Assembly: GCA_963749115.1 (NCBI GenBank) | Contig: CAVVLP010000009.1 | Location: 1 to 64,000 of the forward strand | Source: SZUA-36 sp963749115 | Lineage (GTDB): Bacteria; Pseudomonadota; Gammaproteobacteria; Xanthomonadales; SZUA-36 | DNA length: 64,000 bases | Direction: 5' to 3' | Shown here: piece after piece, positions 18,713 to 26,727 of the stretch | How the letters are laid out: every line of letters starts with the position of its first letter | Numbering within the stretch: the first letter of the stretch is position 1 | Notes under the pieces: generated by a model | Told to the model about the DNA's origin: nothing | The model's input: the letters and a program-made list of their open reading frames with translations, nothing else | Databases searched by the model: none | Program-made: the position numbers and the translations under genes

Positions 18713-19540
18713 ATGGACGTAATCAAGGACTATATAACAAACCCGGATTTTATCGAGATGCTGACCAATGGTGCGATCAACCTACTGATAGCCCTGATCA
18801 TATTTTGGGTCGGCAAATGGGTCGCACGCCGTGCGAAGCGTGCACTTGAGGCAATACTGAGCAAGCGGGAAGTTGATCCCGTACTGGTAGATTTTCTCGG
18901 TACCATCACATTTACACTGATTCTCATCGCCGCTGTCATAGCGGCAGTCGATACGCTTGGTATTCCGGCAACATCGTTCATAGCCATTCTGGGTGCAGCA
19001 GGTCTGGCTGTCGGTTTGGCATTAAAAGATTCCTTATCCAATTTCGCCTCAGGTGTCATGCTGGTATTGTTCCGCCCCTTCACCAAGGGCGATTTTGTTG
19101 ATGCGGGCGGTATCCTGGGCACGGTGGAGGAGATACACCTGGTCAGCACCATCCTGATTACACCTGACAATAAAAAGATTATTGTTCCCAATGCCTTGAT
19201 GTACACCAGTGCAATAACCAACTATTCGGCAAATGATACCCGCCGCGTGGATATGGTCATTGGTGTTGGTTACGGTGATGACCTGAAAGTTGCTGCCGGT
19301 ATACTGCGAAAAGTGTGCAAAGATAACCCCAAGGTGCTGGACGCTCCGGAAACGAAGATATTTATCAATAACCTTGGCGATAGCAGCGTGGATTTCGTTG
19401 TCCGGCCATGGGTGAAAAGCGAAGACTATTGGAACGTGCTTGCCGAAATCCTCGAGACCTCCAAGGTAGAACTCGAAGCCGCCGGTTGCAATATTCCTTT
19501 TCCGCAAAGGGATATACACCTTCACCAGGTGTCTACCTGA
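18713..19540 (+). CDS. mscS: Small-conductance mechanosensitive channel, MscS family
   Basis: A 275-residue inner-membrane channel that opens under membrane tension to release solutes. An N-terminal helix, TM1 around residues 20-38 and TM2 around 62-85 are visible; the pore helix is GAAGLAVGLALKDSLSNFASG (residues about 94-114, Gly/Ala-rich), followed by the beta domain RPFTKGDFVDAGGILGTVEEI and TPDNKKIIVPNAL. Length matches the minimal MscS type. It starts about 35 bp after the preceding gene and is 27 bp upstream of the ferritin-like gene, so the three may be co-transcribed. Confidence 0.95.
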   Translation: MDVIKDYITNPDFIEMLTNGAINLLIALIIFWVGKWVARRAKRALEAILSKREVDPVLVDFLGTITFTLILIAAVIAAVDTLGIPATSFIAILGAAGLAVGLALKDSLSNFASGVMLVLFRPFTKGDFVDAGGILGTVEEIHLVSTILITPDNKKIIVPNALMYTSAITNYSANDTRRVDMVIGVGYGDDLKVAAGILRKVCKDNPKVLDAPETKIFINNLGDSSVDFVVRPWVKSEDYWNVLAEILETSKVELEAAGCNIPFPQRDIHLHQVST

Positions 19541-19567
19541 CAACGAACCCTATGACAGGAGAAAAGC

Positions 19568-19855
19568 ATGTCAAATGAAGGCTATCACGAACCTATTTCA
19601 GAACTCAGCGACGAAACACGCGATATGCATCGTGCCATTACCTCGCTGATGGAAGAACTCGAAGCGGTTGACTGGTATAACCAGCGCGTCGATGCCTGCA
19701 AGGATGATGAATTGCGTGCCATCCTCGCACACAACCGGGATGAGGAAAAAGAACACGCCGCGATGGTGCTGGAGTGGATTCGCAGACGAGACCCCGCCAT
19801 GGATCACGAACTGAGGGACTACCTGTTTACTGACAAACCCATTGCGCATAGCTAA
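19568..19855 (+). CDS. Encapsulated-ferritin-like protein (EncFtn family), no targeting tail
   Basis: A 95-residue protein with the EncFtn signature MEELEAVDWYNQRVDA and ILAHNRDEEKEHAAMVLEW. The residues that form the inter-subunit ferroxidase centre and entry site in the family are kept: Glu30, Trp36, Tyr37, Glu60 and His63 here. Known EncFtn proteins are two-helix subunits that dimerise to build an iron-oxidising site inside an encapsulin shell and carry a C-terminal targeting peptide after the conserved YLFT segment. Here the chain stops seven residues after YLFT, and no encapsulin gene lies nearby. SD AGGAG upstream of ATG. Role inferred: iron oxidation or storage outside a nanocompartment, or cargo of a distant shell. 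Confidence 0.88.
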   Translation: MSNEGYHEPISELSDETRDMHRAITSLMEELEAVDWYNQRVDACKDDELRAILAHNRDEEKEHAAMVLEWIRRRDPAMDHELRDYLFTDKPIAHS

Positions 19856-19858
19856 CCT

Positions 19859-19897
19859 GAACATTGCACCATCATCAGGGATACTGGCGCAATGTTC
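19859..19897. terminator. Hairpin after the ferritin-like gene
   Basis: GAACATTGC (19859-19867) and GCAATGTTC (19889-19897) are a perfect 9-bp inverted repeat with a 21-nt loop, just after the stop. There is no U-tract, so it may be a Rho-dependent end, an mRNA stabiliser or a regulatory site for the next gene. Confidence 0.4.
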
Positions 19898-21068
19898 GGG
19901 CTAGGGGTTATCCTGCCTGTTGGTATTGCTGCTGTCACAAACGACAGCGGTTTCACAGGCTGCGACTTTAACCGCTTTCGCGGTATTGCCCGCAGATACC
20001 TTTACGCCCGGACCTACATCCGGGCAGTTGATTGAAGCGAAAAACAACCGCCACCCGCCATTCATCGATCAACAGCCTGTGCAGGGATTTTCCGCTCTGA
20101 TTAAAGGTGAAAATGGTTCTTATATCGTCCTGAGCGACAATGGTTTTGGTGCCCGCATCAACTCTTCCGATTACCTGTTGAGTATTTATCACATCGCCCC
20201 CGATTTTCGAACCGCGACGGGAGGCACGGGCACCATCCGGCTCAGCAGTATCATTAACTTGAGCGATCCGGAGCACTACCTGCCCTACCCCGCGGCGCGC
20301 AGTACAGACCACCTGCTGACGGGTGCAGATCTTGATCCTGAATCATTCCGCAGGGTTGCAGATGGTAGTTACTGGATCGGCGAGGAATTCAACCCGGCAC
20401 TGCTGCACTTCAGTGCCGATGGTTTGATGCTGGCACCGCCTTCAGACTGGCGGGTCTGAATTCAGAAGGCAACCCATCAGGTGAGCAGGCTAACCTGCCA
20501 CGTTCTCGCGGTTTTGAAGGCATGGCCATGTCAACCGATGGCAAATGGCTTTACCCGATGCTGGAAGGGGCGCTGGAAGGAAGTGGCTGCCGGGCTCAAT
20601 ATTTACACTTTCGATATTAATGAAAAAATGTTCGTGAATAAAAATGCGTTAGATCCCAGTTTTCGTTACAGGCTGGAGAAAGGCGCCAGTGCGATTGGCG
20701 ACTTCACAATGTTTTCAAACACCGGCTGGCCTGGTTATCGAAAGAGACTCAAAAGAAGGCGAAAAATGCCTTATTAAAGAAAGTATTCCGAATTGATTTT
20801 AACCAGTTGGATAAGGATGGTTTTTTACATAAAACCCTGGTCGCCGACCTGCTGAACATCAAGGATCCGCATGACCTGAACCAGGATGGCAATACAGCTA
20901 TTTACATTTCCATTCTGGACCATTGAAGGTCTGGTCGTATTAAATGCAACAACACTGGGCCTGGTAAATGACAATAACTACCCGCTTGGACAGGCACGTG
21001 ATAATAGCGGAACACAACCGGACAACAGTGAGTTTATCCTGATCGAAGTGGATCCTTTATGGGATTGA
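19892..21068 (+). CDS. Phytase-like esterase family secreted protein, multiple frameshifts
   Basis: Pieces of one protein of the 'esterase-like activity of phytase' family are read across several frames: a hydrophobic, signal-like start, then FTPGPTSGQLIEAKNNRHPP, QPVQGFSALI, SDNGFGARINSSDYLL, then GLNSEGNPSGEQANLPRSRG and LYPMLEGALEG, NIYTFDINEKMF, LVIERDSKEGEK, DKDGFLHKTLVADLLNIKDP and FPFWTIEGLVVL. Shifts lie near 20450, 20580, 20730, 20765 and 20900. The order of blocks is that of an intact family member, so either a badly sequenced gene or a decayed one. The start is unclear: ATG 19892 is in a different frame from the signal-like segment. Function within the family is poorly defined; predicted beta-propeller, exported. 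Confidence 0.7.
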
Positions 21069-21153
21069 GTCACAGGCTATAATTAACCATCAAGATGATG
21101 GGATAGTACGACACGACCCATCCAAAATATTCCCGAATATGGAGTTGTAGAAT

Positions 21154-22264
21154 ATGAAATCACGCGCTGCTGTAGCCATTAAAGCCGGCCAACCGCTCGA
21201 GGTTACTGAAATTGATGTTGAGGGCCCGAAACAAGGCGAAGTCCTGGTACGCATGGTGGCCACCGGTGTTTGCCACACCGATGCGTTCACACTTTCAGGA
21301 GAAGACCCTGAAGGTATTTTCCCGGCGGTGCTTGGCCATGAAGGCGGTGGTGTTGTGGAGGAAGTGGGCGCCGGGGTAACCAGCGTCAAAGCGGGTGATC
21401 ACGTCATTCCCTTGTATACACCGGAGTGTGGTCAATGCAGTTTCTGCACGTCCGGCAAAACCAATCTGTGCCAGGCCATCAGGCTCACCCAGGGCCAGGG
21501 CCTGATGCCCGATGGCAGCTCACGGTTTTCACTTAATGGTGAGAACGCTTTACCACTATATGGGCACCTCAACATTTTCGGAATACAGCGTGATGCCGGA
21601 AATTTCGGTGGCGAAAATCAATCAACAGGCGCCTCTGGACAAGGTTTGCCTGCTGGGTTGCGGTATCACAACCGGCATCGGCGCAGTGCTGAATACTGCC
21701 AAGGTAGAAGCCGGTGCCAGTGTCGCGGTTTTCGGTTTGGGTGGTATCGGCCTCAGCGTGGTCCAGGGTGCTGTGATGGCGGGTGCTTCCCGCATCCTGG
21801 CGGTTGATCTTAATGAGGACAAGTTTGAAATGGCACGCATGCTCGGCGCCACCGATTTCGTCAACCCGTCAAAGTATGACCGGCCAATACAGGAAGTTAT
21901 CGTTGATCTGACCGATGGCGGTGTTGATTATTCATTCGAGTGTATCGGCAATACCAATGTCATGCGTGCTGCACTTGAGTGCTGTCACAAGGGCTGGGGC
22001 GAATCTGTCATCATTGGCGTGGCCGGCGCCGGCCAGGAAATCAGCACAAGACCGTTTCAACTGGTCACAGGGCGGGTCTGGCGCGGCACCGCTTTTGGCG
22101 GTGTACGTGGCCGTAGCGAACTGCCGGGTTACGTGGATAATTACATGGCCGGCAAAATCAATATCGACGATATGGTCACCCACACCATGGGGCTGGAAGA
22201 TATCAACAGGGCTTTTGACCTGATGCATGATGGTGAAAGCATTCGTTCGGTCGTCATTTTTTAG
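21154..22264 (+). CDS. adhC: S-(hydroxymethyl)glutathione dehydrogenase (class III alcohol dehydrogenase), one frameshift
   Basis: A zinc alcohol dehydrogenase of about 369 residues that oxidises S-hydroxymethylglutathione to S-formylglutathione in formaldehyde detoxification. Catalytic zinc: ATGVCHTDAFTLSG and GHEGGGVVEEVG; structural zinc cysteines in CGQCSFCTSGKTNLC; cofactor fold VFGLGGIGLSVVQG; C-terminal ITHTMGLEDINRAFDLMHDG-like ending. A +1 shift near 21545 (GGTGAGAACGC) separates SSRFSLNGE from TLYHYMGTSTFSEY. Lies 9 bp before the S-formylglutathione hydrolase gene, the usual pair. Confidence 0.93.
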
Positions 22265-22273
22265 GAGCCTTAC

Positions 22274-23122
22274 ATGACGGCAATTAAGGAAATTTCGCGA
22301 AACCGGGTACATGGCGGCCAACAATTACGTTTTCAGCACCATTCCACGGTGCTCAACTGCGAGATGATCTTTGGCGTGTTTCTGCCACCACAAGCGGAAA
22401 CCGGACCTGTACCTGTTTTGTACTGGCTTTCAGGTTTGACCTGTAACGATGAAAACTTCGCTCAGAAAGCCGGTGCACAGCGGTTGGCGTCTGAACTGGG
22501 TTTGGCCATTGTCTGCCCCGACACCAGTCCACGTGGCACTGACCTGCCCGAAGAACACGATCACTGGGATTTTGGCTCAGGTGCCGGCTTTTACATCAAC
22601 GCGACGCAGGCTCCCTGGTCCGATCACTACAACATGTTTGATTATGTCAACAAGGAGTTGCCTGCCCTGGTTGAAGCCTCGCTTCCGGTGACGGACAAAC
22701 GCAGCGTCAGCGGTCATTCCATGGGCGGTCACGGCGCCTTGATGTGTGCATTGAAAGACCCCGAGCGTTACCAGTCGGTTTCAGCGTTCGCGCCGATATG
22801 CCATCCGTCGGAATCACCCTGGGGCGTTAAGGCTTTTAGCCACTACCTCGGTGATGACCGTAATCTTTGGCGTGAATGGGATGCCACCCAACTGGTTTGC
22901 ACGGTTGAGAACCAGCTACCCATCCTGATAGACCAGGGAGCCGATGATAATTTCCTTGGTGAAGAGCTAAAACCAGGAAGCCTGGAGCAAGCCTGTATTT
23001 GCACCCATCACCCGCTGGAAGTGCGTATGCAGGCGGGTTATGACCACAGTTACTTTTTCATCGCGAGCTTTATTGACGATCATTTGCGTCACCATGCAAA
23101 GGCATTGGGGCTGTTGGACTGA
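22274..23122 (+). CDS. fghA: S-formylglutathione hydrolase
   Basis: A 282-residue alpha/beta-hydrolase (esterase D family) releasing formate and glutathione. The nucleophile elbow is SGHSMGGHGALM (Ser near residue 147), the oxyanion-side motif is LSGLTCNDENF, and the terminal His is in GYDHSYFFIASFI; the Asp is in DQGADDNF. Length is standard. It forms an operon with adhC and ends at a convergent intergenic region that holds repeat locus B. Confidence 0.96.
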   Translation: MTAIKEISRNRVHGGQQLRFQHHSTVLNCEMIFGVFLPPQAETGPVPVLYWLSGLTCNDENFAQKAGAQRLASELGLAIVCPDTSPRGTDLPEEHDHWDFGSGAGFYINATQAPWSDHYNMFDYVNKELPALVEASLPVTDKRSVSGHSMGGHGALMCALKDPERYQSVSAFAPICHPSESPWGVKAFSHYLGDDRNLWREWDATQLVCTVENQLPILIDQGADDNFLGEELKPGSLEQACICTHHPLEVRMQAGYDHSYFFIASFIDDHLRHHAKALGLLD

Positions 23123-23207
23123 TCACGCTCAAAAGGTGTAGGCGAGTTTAGAAGAAACCCTTTTTTGGCATGCCTGTTACTCTTGATCGGTTTGGAAGCC
23201 AAGGTGA

Positions 23208-23300
23208 TGTGGTGTCTTGATCCAGGACTCGCCGTGAACCCATCCATGGGGGCTCGAGCGCGACCTCCTGTCGCTCACGGTCCTGAATCAAGACACCACA
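23208..23300 (-). repeat. Palindromic structured element B1 (GGA loops on minus strand)
   Basis: Arms 23208-23228 and 23280-23300 pair at 20 of 21 positions, and the exception is a G-U on the minus strand. Inside are CCCATCCATGGG (23239-23250, identical to A1) and GCGACCTCCTGTCGC (23260-23274). On the minus strand the loops read TGGA and AGGAG. The arms differ in sequence from those of A1 although the interior is nearly the same. Confidence 0.86.
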
Positions 23301-23304
23301 CCCC

Positions 23305-23433
23305 CTCGGCTTTGTGCGAAAGCACAGAGTAATGGCTTCTGACAGATACGCGTCGTTTGATACTCTACTCTCACTCGGCACTATGCGAACGCATGGGTAA
23401 ATGGTTTCTGATAGATGCACGTCGTTTGATACT
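23305..23433 (+). repeat. Tandem 60-bp linker repeat within locus B
   Basis: Two similar units, 23305-23364 and 23374-23433, each begin CTCGGC, contain TATGCGAA or TTGTGCGAA and TTCTGA, and end CGTCGTTTGATACT. The single linker of locus A (from 2568: CTCTGC, TATGTGCGAAA, GGTTTCTGA) aligns with them. This shows that loci A and B are copies of one composite element, hairpin 1 - linker - hairpin 2. Confidence 0.8.
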
Positions 23434-23443
23434 AAGCTGGGGT

Positions 23444-23535
23444 GGGTATTAACTTTTCTGGACCTTGAGCGACATGGATGTCGCGACAGAGCTTACAGGG
23501 ATGTACTTGCAGCGAGTCCAGGGAAGTTAATACCC
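23444..23535 (+). repeat. Palindromic structured element B2 (GGA loops on plus strand)
   Basis: Arms 23444-23463 and 23516-23535 pair fully, with two G-U wobbles in RNA of the plus strand. They enclose GCGACATGGATGTCGC (23469-23484) and TACAGGGATGTA (23494-23505). The latter, with its flank, matches the CsrA consensus RUACARGGAUGU at 11 of 12 positions. The flanks AAGCTGGGGTGG before and CAGCGCCCC after are shared with A2. No gene is supported in 23123-23619. Confidence 0.88.
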
Positions 23536-23619
23536 ATCACAGCGCCCCCAACTTTGCAGATAAGTAATGGTAAACGCTGGAACCGGTCGAGAGGTTGGTT
23601 TGGGTCATGAAGCCGCCTT

Positions 23620-24177
23620 CTATTGGTCCTGGTTCAGCCACGCCCTGACCTGCAGGCCGATTTTGGTTGAATAACCTACCGATCGGCTGGCGATTTTGCC
23701 GTCGCCATCAATCACGAAATAGGTTGGGAATCCGCGTATTTGCCAGTCTTCAGAGGTTTGTGGTCCACCCAGCAATACCGGGAGATGGATTCCCGTTTCG
23801 TTGATGAATTCCCTCACGTCATCAAGGCTCTCATACTCAAGCGCAACCACCCTCGCCCAGGCCAGTTGTCCGCTGGATACCAGTTCGTCGAGGTTATCGA
23901 TGCTCTTGCGACAGTAGAAGCACCAGGGGGCAAAAAAGTACACGACACCCGTTTCTCCGGGAACCATCACGGTATCCGCACGCATGTCATCCAGCCAGGC
24001 GAGTTCCAGTGGCGGTGTATGCTCGTCATCGGGCAGGTTACGGGTCTGCCACATACTGATTAGCACGAAGACCGTAATCATCAATGCGACATCAAAAGCC
24101 AGCGAGCCCCAGAAATTACCGCGTAGCGCTTTCCATGCGGTTCTAAGCCTGTTGATCACAAATCGTCCTCGCCCCAT
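23620..24177 (-). CDS. Membrane-anchored thioredoxin-like protein (TlpA/redoxin type)
   Basis: A 185-residue protein with an N-terminal membrane anchor (about residues 22-43, SLAFDVALMITVFVLISMW) and a periplasmic thioredoxin fold carrying APWCFYCRKS, the CxxC redox pair, and a cis-proline motif GFPTYFVI. Such proteins reduce or exchange disulfides in the periplasm, for example for cytochrome c maturation or copper proteins. It is close to the DsbE/TlpA and ScsD-like groups; the target is unknown. It lies 40 bp downstream of the alkyltransferase-like gene on the same strand. Confidence 0.85.
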   Translation of the reverse strand: MGRGRFVINRLRTAWKALRGNFWGSLAFDVALMITVFVLISMWQTRNLPDDEHTPPLELAWLDDMRADTVMVPGETGVVYFFAPWCFYCRKSIDNLDELVSSGQLAWARVVALEYESLDDVREFINETGIHLPVLLGGPQTSEDWQIRGFPTYFVIDGDGKIASRSVGYSTKIGLQVRAWLNQDQ

Positions 24178-24219
24178 AGCAAGCGGTCTACTGCGCCACG
24201 GTAGCCAAATTGATCGAGG

Positions 24220-24531
24220 TTAACCTTGCCTTCTCAAGAACACAACACCCTCTTCTTCGAGTTTGTTCTTTTGTTTGATCCAACCGCTGGAATCTTCGGG
24301 AAAGGAGATTTTCCCCTGCGAGTTGATCACCCTGTGCCAGGGCACGTTCAAGCCACGTGGCGCGCGCCTCAGGGCCTGGCTGACGCGACGTGCAGCCCTC
24401 GGCATACCTGACAGGCGGGCGACCTCTCCATAGGTCAGCACGTGGCCTGATGGTATTTCCGACACCACCTTCCAGACACTTTGGTGCCAGTTTCCTTCAT
24501 CTGTTTTTTTGACTTCGGTATTCGAATTCAC
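24220..24531 (-). CDS. Alkyltransferase-like protein (ATL), MGMT fold without catalytic Cys
   Basis: A 103-residue single-domain protein of the O6-alkylguanine transferase fold. The helix-turn-helix region SGHVLTYGEVARLSGMP-RAARRVSQAL is present, but the active-site motif PCHRV is PWHRV here, with Trp replacing the nucleophilic Cys. Family members with this change bind O6-alkylguanine lesions and hand them to nucleotide excision repair rather than repairing directly. Length is normal for ATL. Confidence 0.93.
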   Translation of the reverse strand: MNSNTEVKKTDEGNWHQSVWKVVSEIPSGHVLTYGEVARLSGMPRAARRVSQALRRAPRGLNVPWHRVINSQGKISFPEDSSGWIKQKNKLEEEGVVFLRRQG

Positions 24532-24643
24532 GCGAGCATCCCGTTAATAAAATAAAGTAAGCATTTAGTCACCATGATAATGACATCAAGTCGTACGACA
24601 AGGTAGCATGTTGCTTATCGTTGTCACATACCCAGAGACATTT

Positions 24644-25270
24644 ATGACCCAAAAAGTTGATACAAAATTCAAACGGGAAGCAAAACGCGGTAGCCATAAT
24701 TTCAAATTGGCCTGTGAAATGCTTGATGCTGGCAAAATTTGCCATGTGGGCTTCACGCTGGATGAACAGCCTTACGTTGTACCAATGGCTTATGCCCGTA
24801 TGGGTAAGCAATTACTGATTCACGGGTCGGTCGCAAGCCGTCTGATAACCAACCTGGCAGCCGGTTTGCGCTGTTGTGTAACCGTAACGCACTTCGACGG
24901 ACTGGTTTATGCGCGATCTACATTTAACTCATCAATGAATTATCGCTCGGTTATGGTATTTGGAACCGCGCAACCGATTGTCGATACGGATGAAAAGCGA
25001 AGGAGTATCCAGACCCTGGTTGATCACCTGATGCCCGGGCGCAGGGCGGATTTGAGAAAATCCACCATCAAGGAGCTCAATGCCACCAGTTTGCTGGCTC
25101 TTCCGATTGAAACCTTCAGTACCAAATGCCGAACAGGTCCACCCTCGGACAGTAAATCTGATCTGGATGCACGGGTGTGGGCTGGTGTCGTTCCATTAGC
25201 CCTGACCGCGGGCGAGCCGGTAGACTCACCGGATATATTACCGGGCATCAACCGGCCGGATTATCTATAA
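24644..25270 (+). CDS. FMN-binding pyridoxamine 5'-phosphate oxidase family protein
   Basis: From the second in-frame ATG (MTQKVDTKFKREAKRG) the protein has 208 residues. The split-barrel flavin-binding fold is seen in DAGKICHVGFTLDEQPYVVPMAYARMG, LLIHGSVASRLITNLAAG and VYARSTFNSSMNYRSVMVFG. It belongs to the flavin-nucleotide-binding (Pyridox_ox_2) group rather than true PdxH; the substrate is not known. The farther start at 24608 would add 12 hydrophobic residues. It converges on the GxW-domain gene, with repeat element C in between. Confidence 0.85.
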   Translation: MTQKVDTKFKREAKRGSHNFKLACEMLDAGKICHVGFTLDEQPYVVPMAYARMGKQLLIHGSVASRLITNLAAGLRCCVTVTHFDGLVYARSTFNSSMNYRSVMVFGTAQPIVDTDEKRRSIQTLVDHLMPGRRADLRKSTIKELNATSLLALPIETFSTKCRTGPPSDSKSDLDARVWAGVVPLALTAGEPVDSPDILPGINRPDYL

Positions 25271-25342
25271 ATCGAACACACTACTGTCCCGCTTAATTCA
25301 AGGCGCAGACAAGCTGTCTTAACAGTTTCCGGCTTCGCCTTC

Positions 25343-25440
25343 AGATGGGGACGCTGGGGAGTAAAGTGGCCAGGGCCATGTCGCGACCCGAGCCCACACG
25401 GACGTGCTCGTGGCGAGTCCTGAAGTAAGGTACTGTGCGA
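25343..25440 (+). repeat. Degenerate copy C of the palindromic element
   Basis: The interior is similar to B2: GCTGGGGAG before, then CCATGTCGCGACCCGAGCC, hairpin CACGGACGTG (25397-25406), and GGCGAGTCCTG. The right arm GTCCTGAAGTAAGGTAC (25417-25433) is identical to that of A1, but the left arm and half of the first small hairpin are lost. It sits again between converging genes. The rest of 25271-25650 shows no gene. Confidence 0.72.
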
Positions 25441-25582
25441 CCTCGGCTCCCACGTAAATAGTAATTTTAAAGTCAAACAATCCCCACCACACAAAAATCC
25501 AGCGAAGGACCTTAACTTGGAGATGCAGGAATTTAGATTAAGTCAGACAGCAGTGAATCGCACTGCATAAATGAAGACATGT

Positions 25583-25620
25583 CATGACCCCGGGCCAGGA
25601 GATGCTGTCCCGGGGTCATG
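25583..25620. terminator. Perfect 12-bp inverted repeat between converging genes
   Basis: CATGACCCCGGG (25583-25594) and CCCGGGGTCATG (25609-25620) pair perfectly with a 14-nt loop, 30 bp past the stop of the minus-strand gene. It lacks a clear U-tract on either strand. It is a likely transcription end or 3' stabiliser for the gene ending at 25651. Confidence 0.5.
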
Positions 25621-25650
25621 AGGTTAAGATTGATCAGTGTCCGTAATTAC

Positions 25651-26521
25651 TTAGTTCCCGGTCTGCTTTTCACTGAGAACTTCGTCACCTGAAGTCAGTA
25701 CAACCTCGCCCTCGTCAAAGAGCTCGATTTTGCAATCACGCGGCTCAAAATTCAGATGCAGCTTGTCGTCGGCTTCAGGACTGCGAAATTCCAGTTCACC
25801 CGGCATTTCGGATGCCACCACTACTCCGCAAACTTTCAGCGTGTAAGTGCGGTCCGGAAGATTTTCGACCTCAACCTTGAAATCAGTCCGGTCGGAACGT
25901 TCCCAGAACTTTGCCTTGCCACGGCCACGTGCACTATCGCTGACAGGATAAAGGCCAACTTCCATAGTCACTGGCTTACCATGTCTTGGCGTGTCATCTG
26001 AAATACCACCACTGCAACGTTGACGATAAATACTGCTGATGCGTTTGATAGGAAATTCACCCATCTCAGCATCAACCGCTACGTCGCCTTCCACTGCATC
26101 GAATTCATAGTCAGCTTGCCCATGGTTGCAGTTTCTGAATTCAAGATTCAAAGCACCAACCGGTACAACAGAATCATTACCTTCCAGGTTGGCAGCCATG
26201 AAACCAATATCGGACGCGGTATACAGTGTCATGTTAATGACATTGCCAGTGACCGGTCCGACACCAAGAAACCATGCGCTGTTCAAGATCCGGCCCATAG
26301 GTAAACCAGTAGGCGATACCTACCTTTTGTTCTATCCCTTCTTCATCAAGCTGCTCACCAATCTGCAAAATAATGCCCTGGCTCTCTTGCTCTGGCTGAT
26401 CCCAAATACCAGAAAAACTACTGGTAATCAGTGGGTTACCTGCAAAAACTGATGTGCTGAGAAAAAGTGAAAAAATGAATGAATAACCGAAAAGCTTATT
26501 TATAGCGCGTGAAGAATTCAT
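25651..26521 (-). CDS. Secreted protein with N-terminal GxW/WFTY domain, one frameshift
   Basis: A signal peptide (residues 1-28, ending SVFA) precedes SGIWDQPEQESQGIILQI and GIAYWFTYGPDLEQRM; a +1 shift near 26290 leads into WFLGVGPVTGNVINMTLYTA and LNLEFRNCNHGQADYEFD. The corrected length is about 289 residues. The first ~140 residues match the GxW...W(Y/F)TY...NCNHG pattern also seen in the subtilase and the protein at 54048. The C-terminal part (GRGKAKFWERSDRTDFKVEV onwards) looks like a beta-sandwich and ends acidic. Function unknown; exported. The two Cys in the GxW part may form a disulfide. Confidence 0.75.
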
Positions 26522-26688
26522 GTGTTTCGCTCCCTTTTTAATAACAAACGATTCCTTTCGCCCCTAGACAACTGACTTCCGACAACGATTAAATCAGTAA
26601 CAGATGCTCAGTTCAAGACAATGTGATCTTCTTTAATCATTTCTTTAGATTAGGTGCAAGTTGGTCGACCACAACCGGATGTCCATAG

Positions 26689-26723
26689 AAAAAAACCTAT
26701 CCTGAGCCCGCACTTTCGGGTCA
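26689..26723 (-). terminator. Rho-independent terminator of trmJ
   Basis: On the minus strand TGACCCG-AAAGTG-CGGG(C)TCA forms a stem with one bulge, followed after a few bases by seven U. It lies 5 bp after the trmJ stop. Confidence 0.7.
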
Positions 26724-26727
26724 CTTA

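Noticed and set aside
19892..21068. Encapsulin shell hidden in the broken frames after the ferritin-like gene
   Set aside because: The fragments match the phytase-like esterase family in order (SDNGFGARINSSDYLL, LVADLLNIKDP) and not an HK97-fold shell protein.
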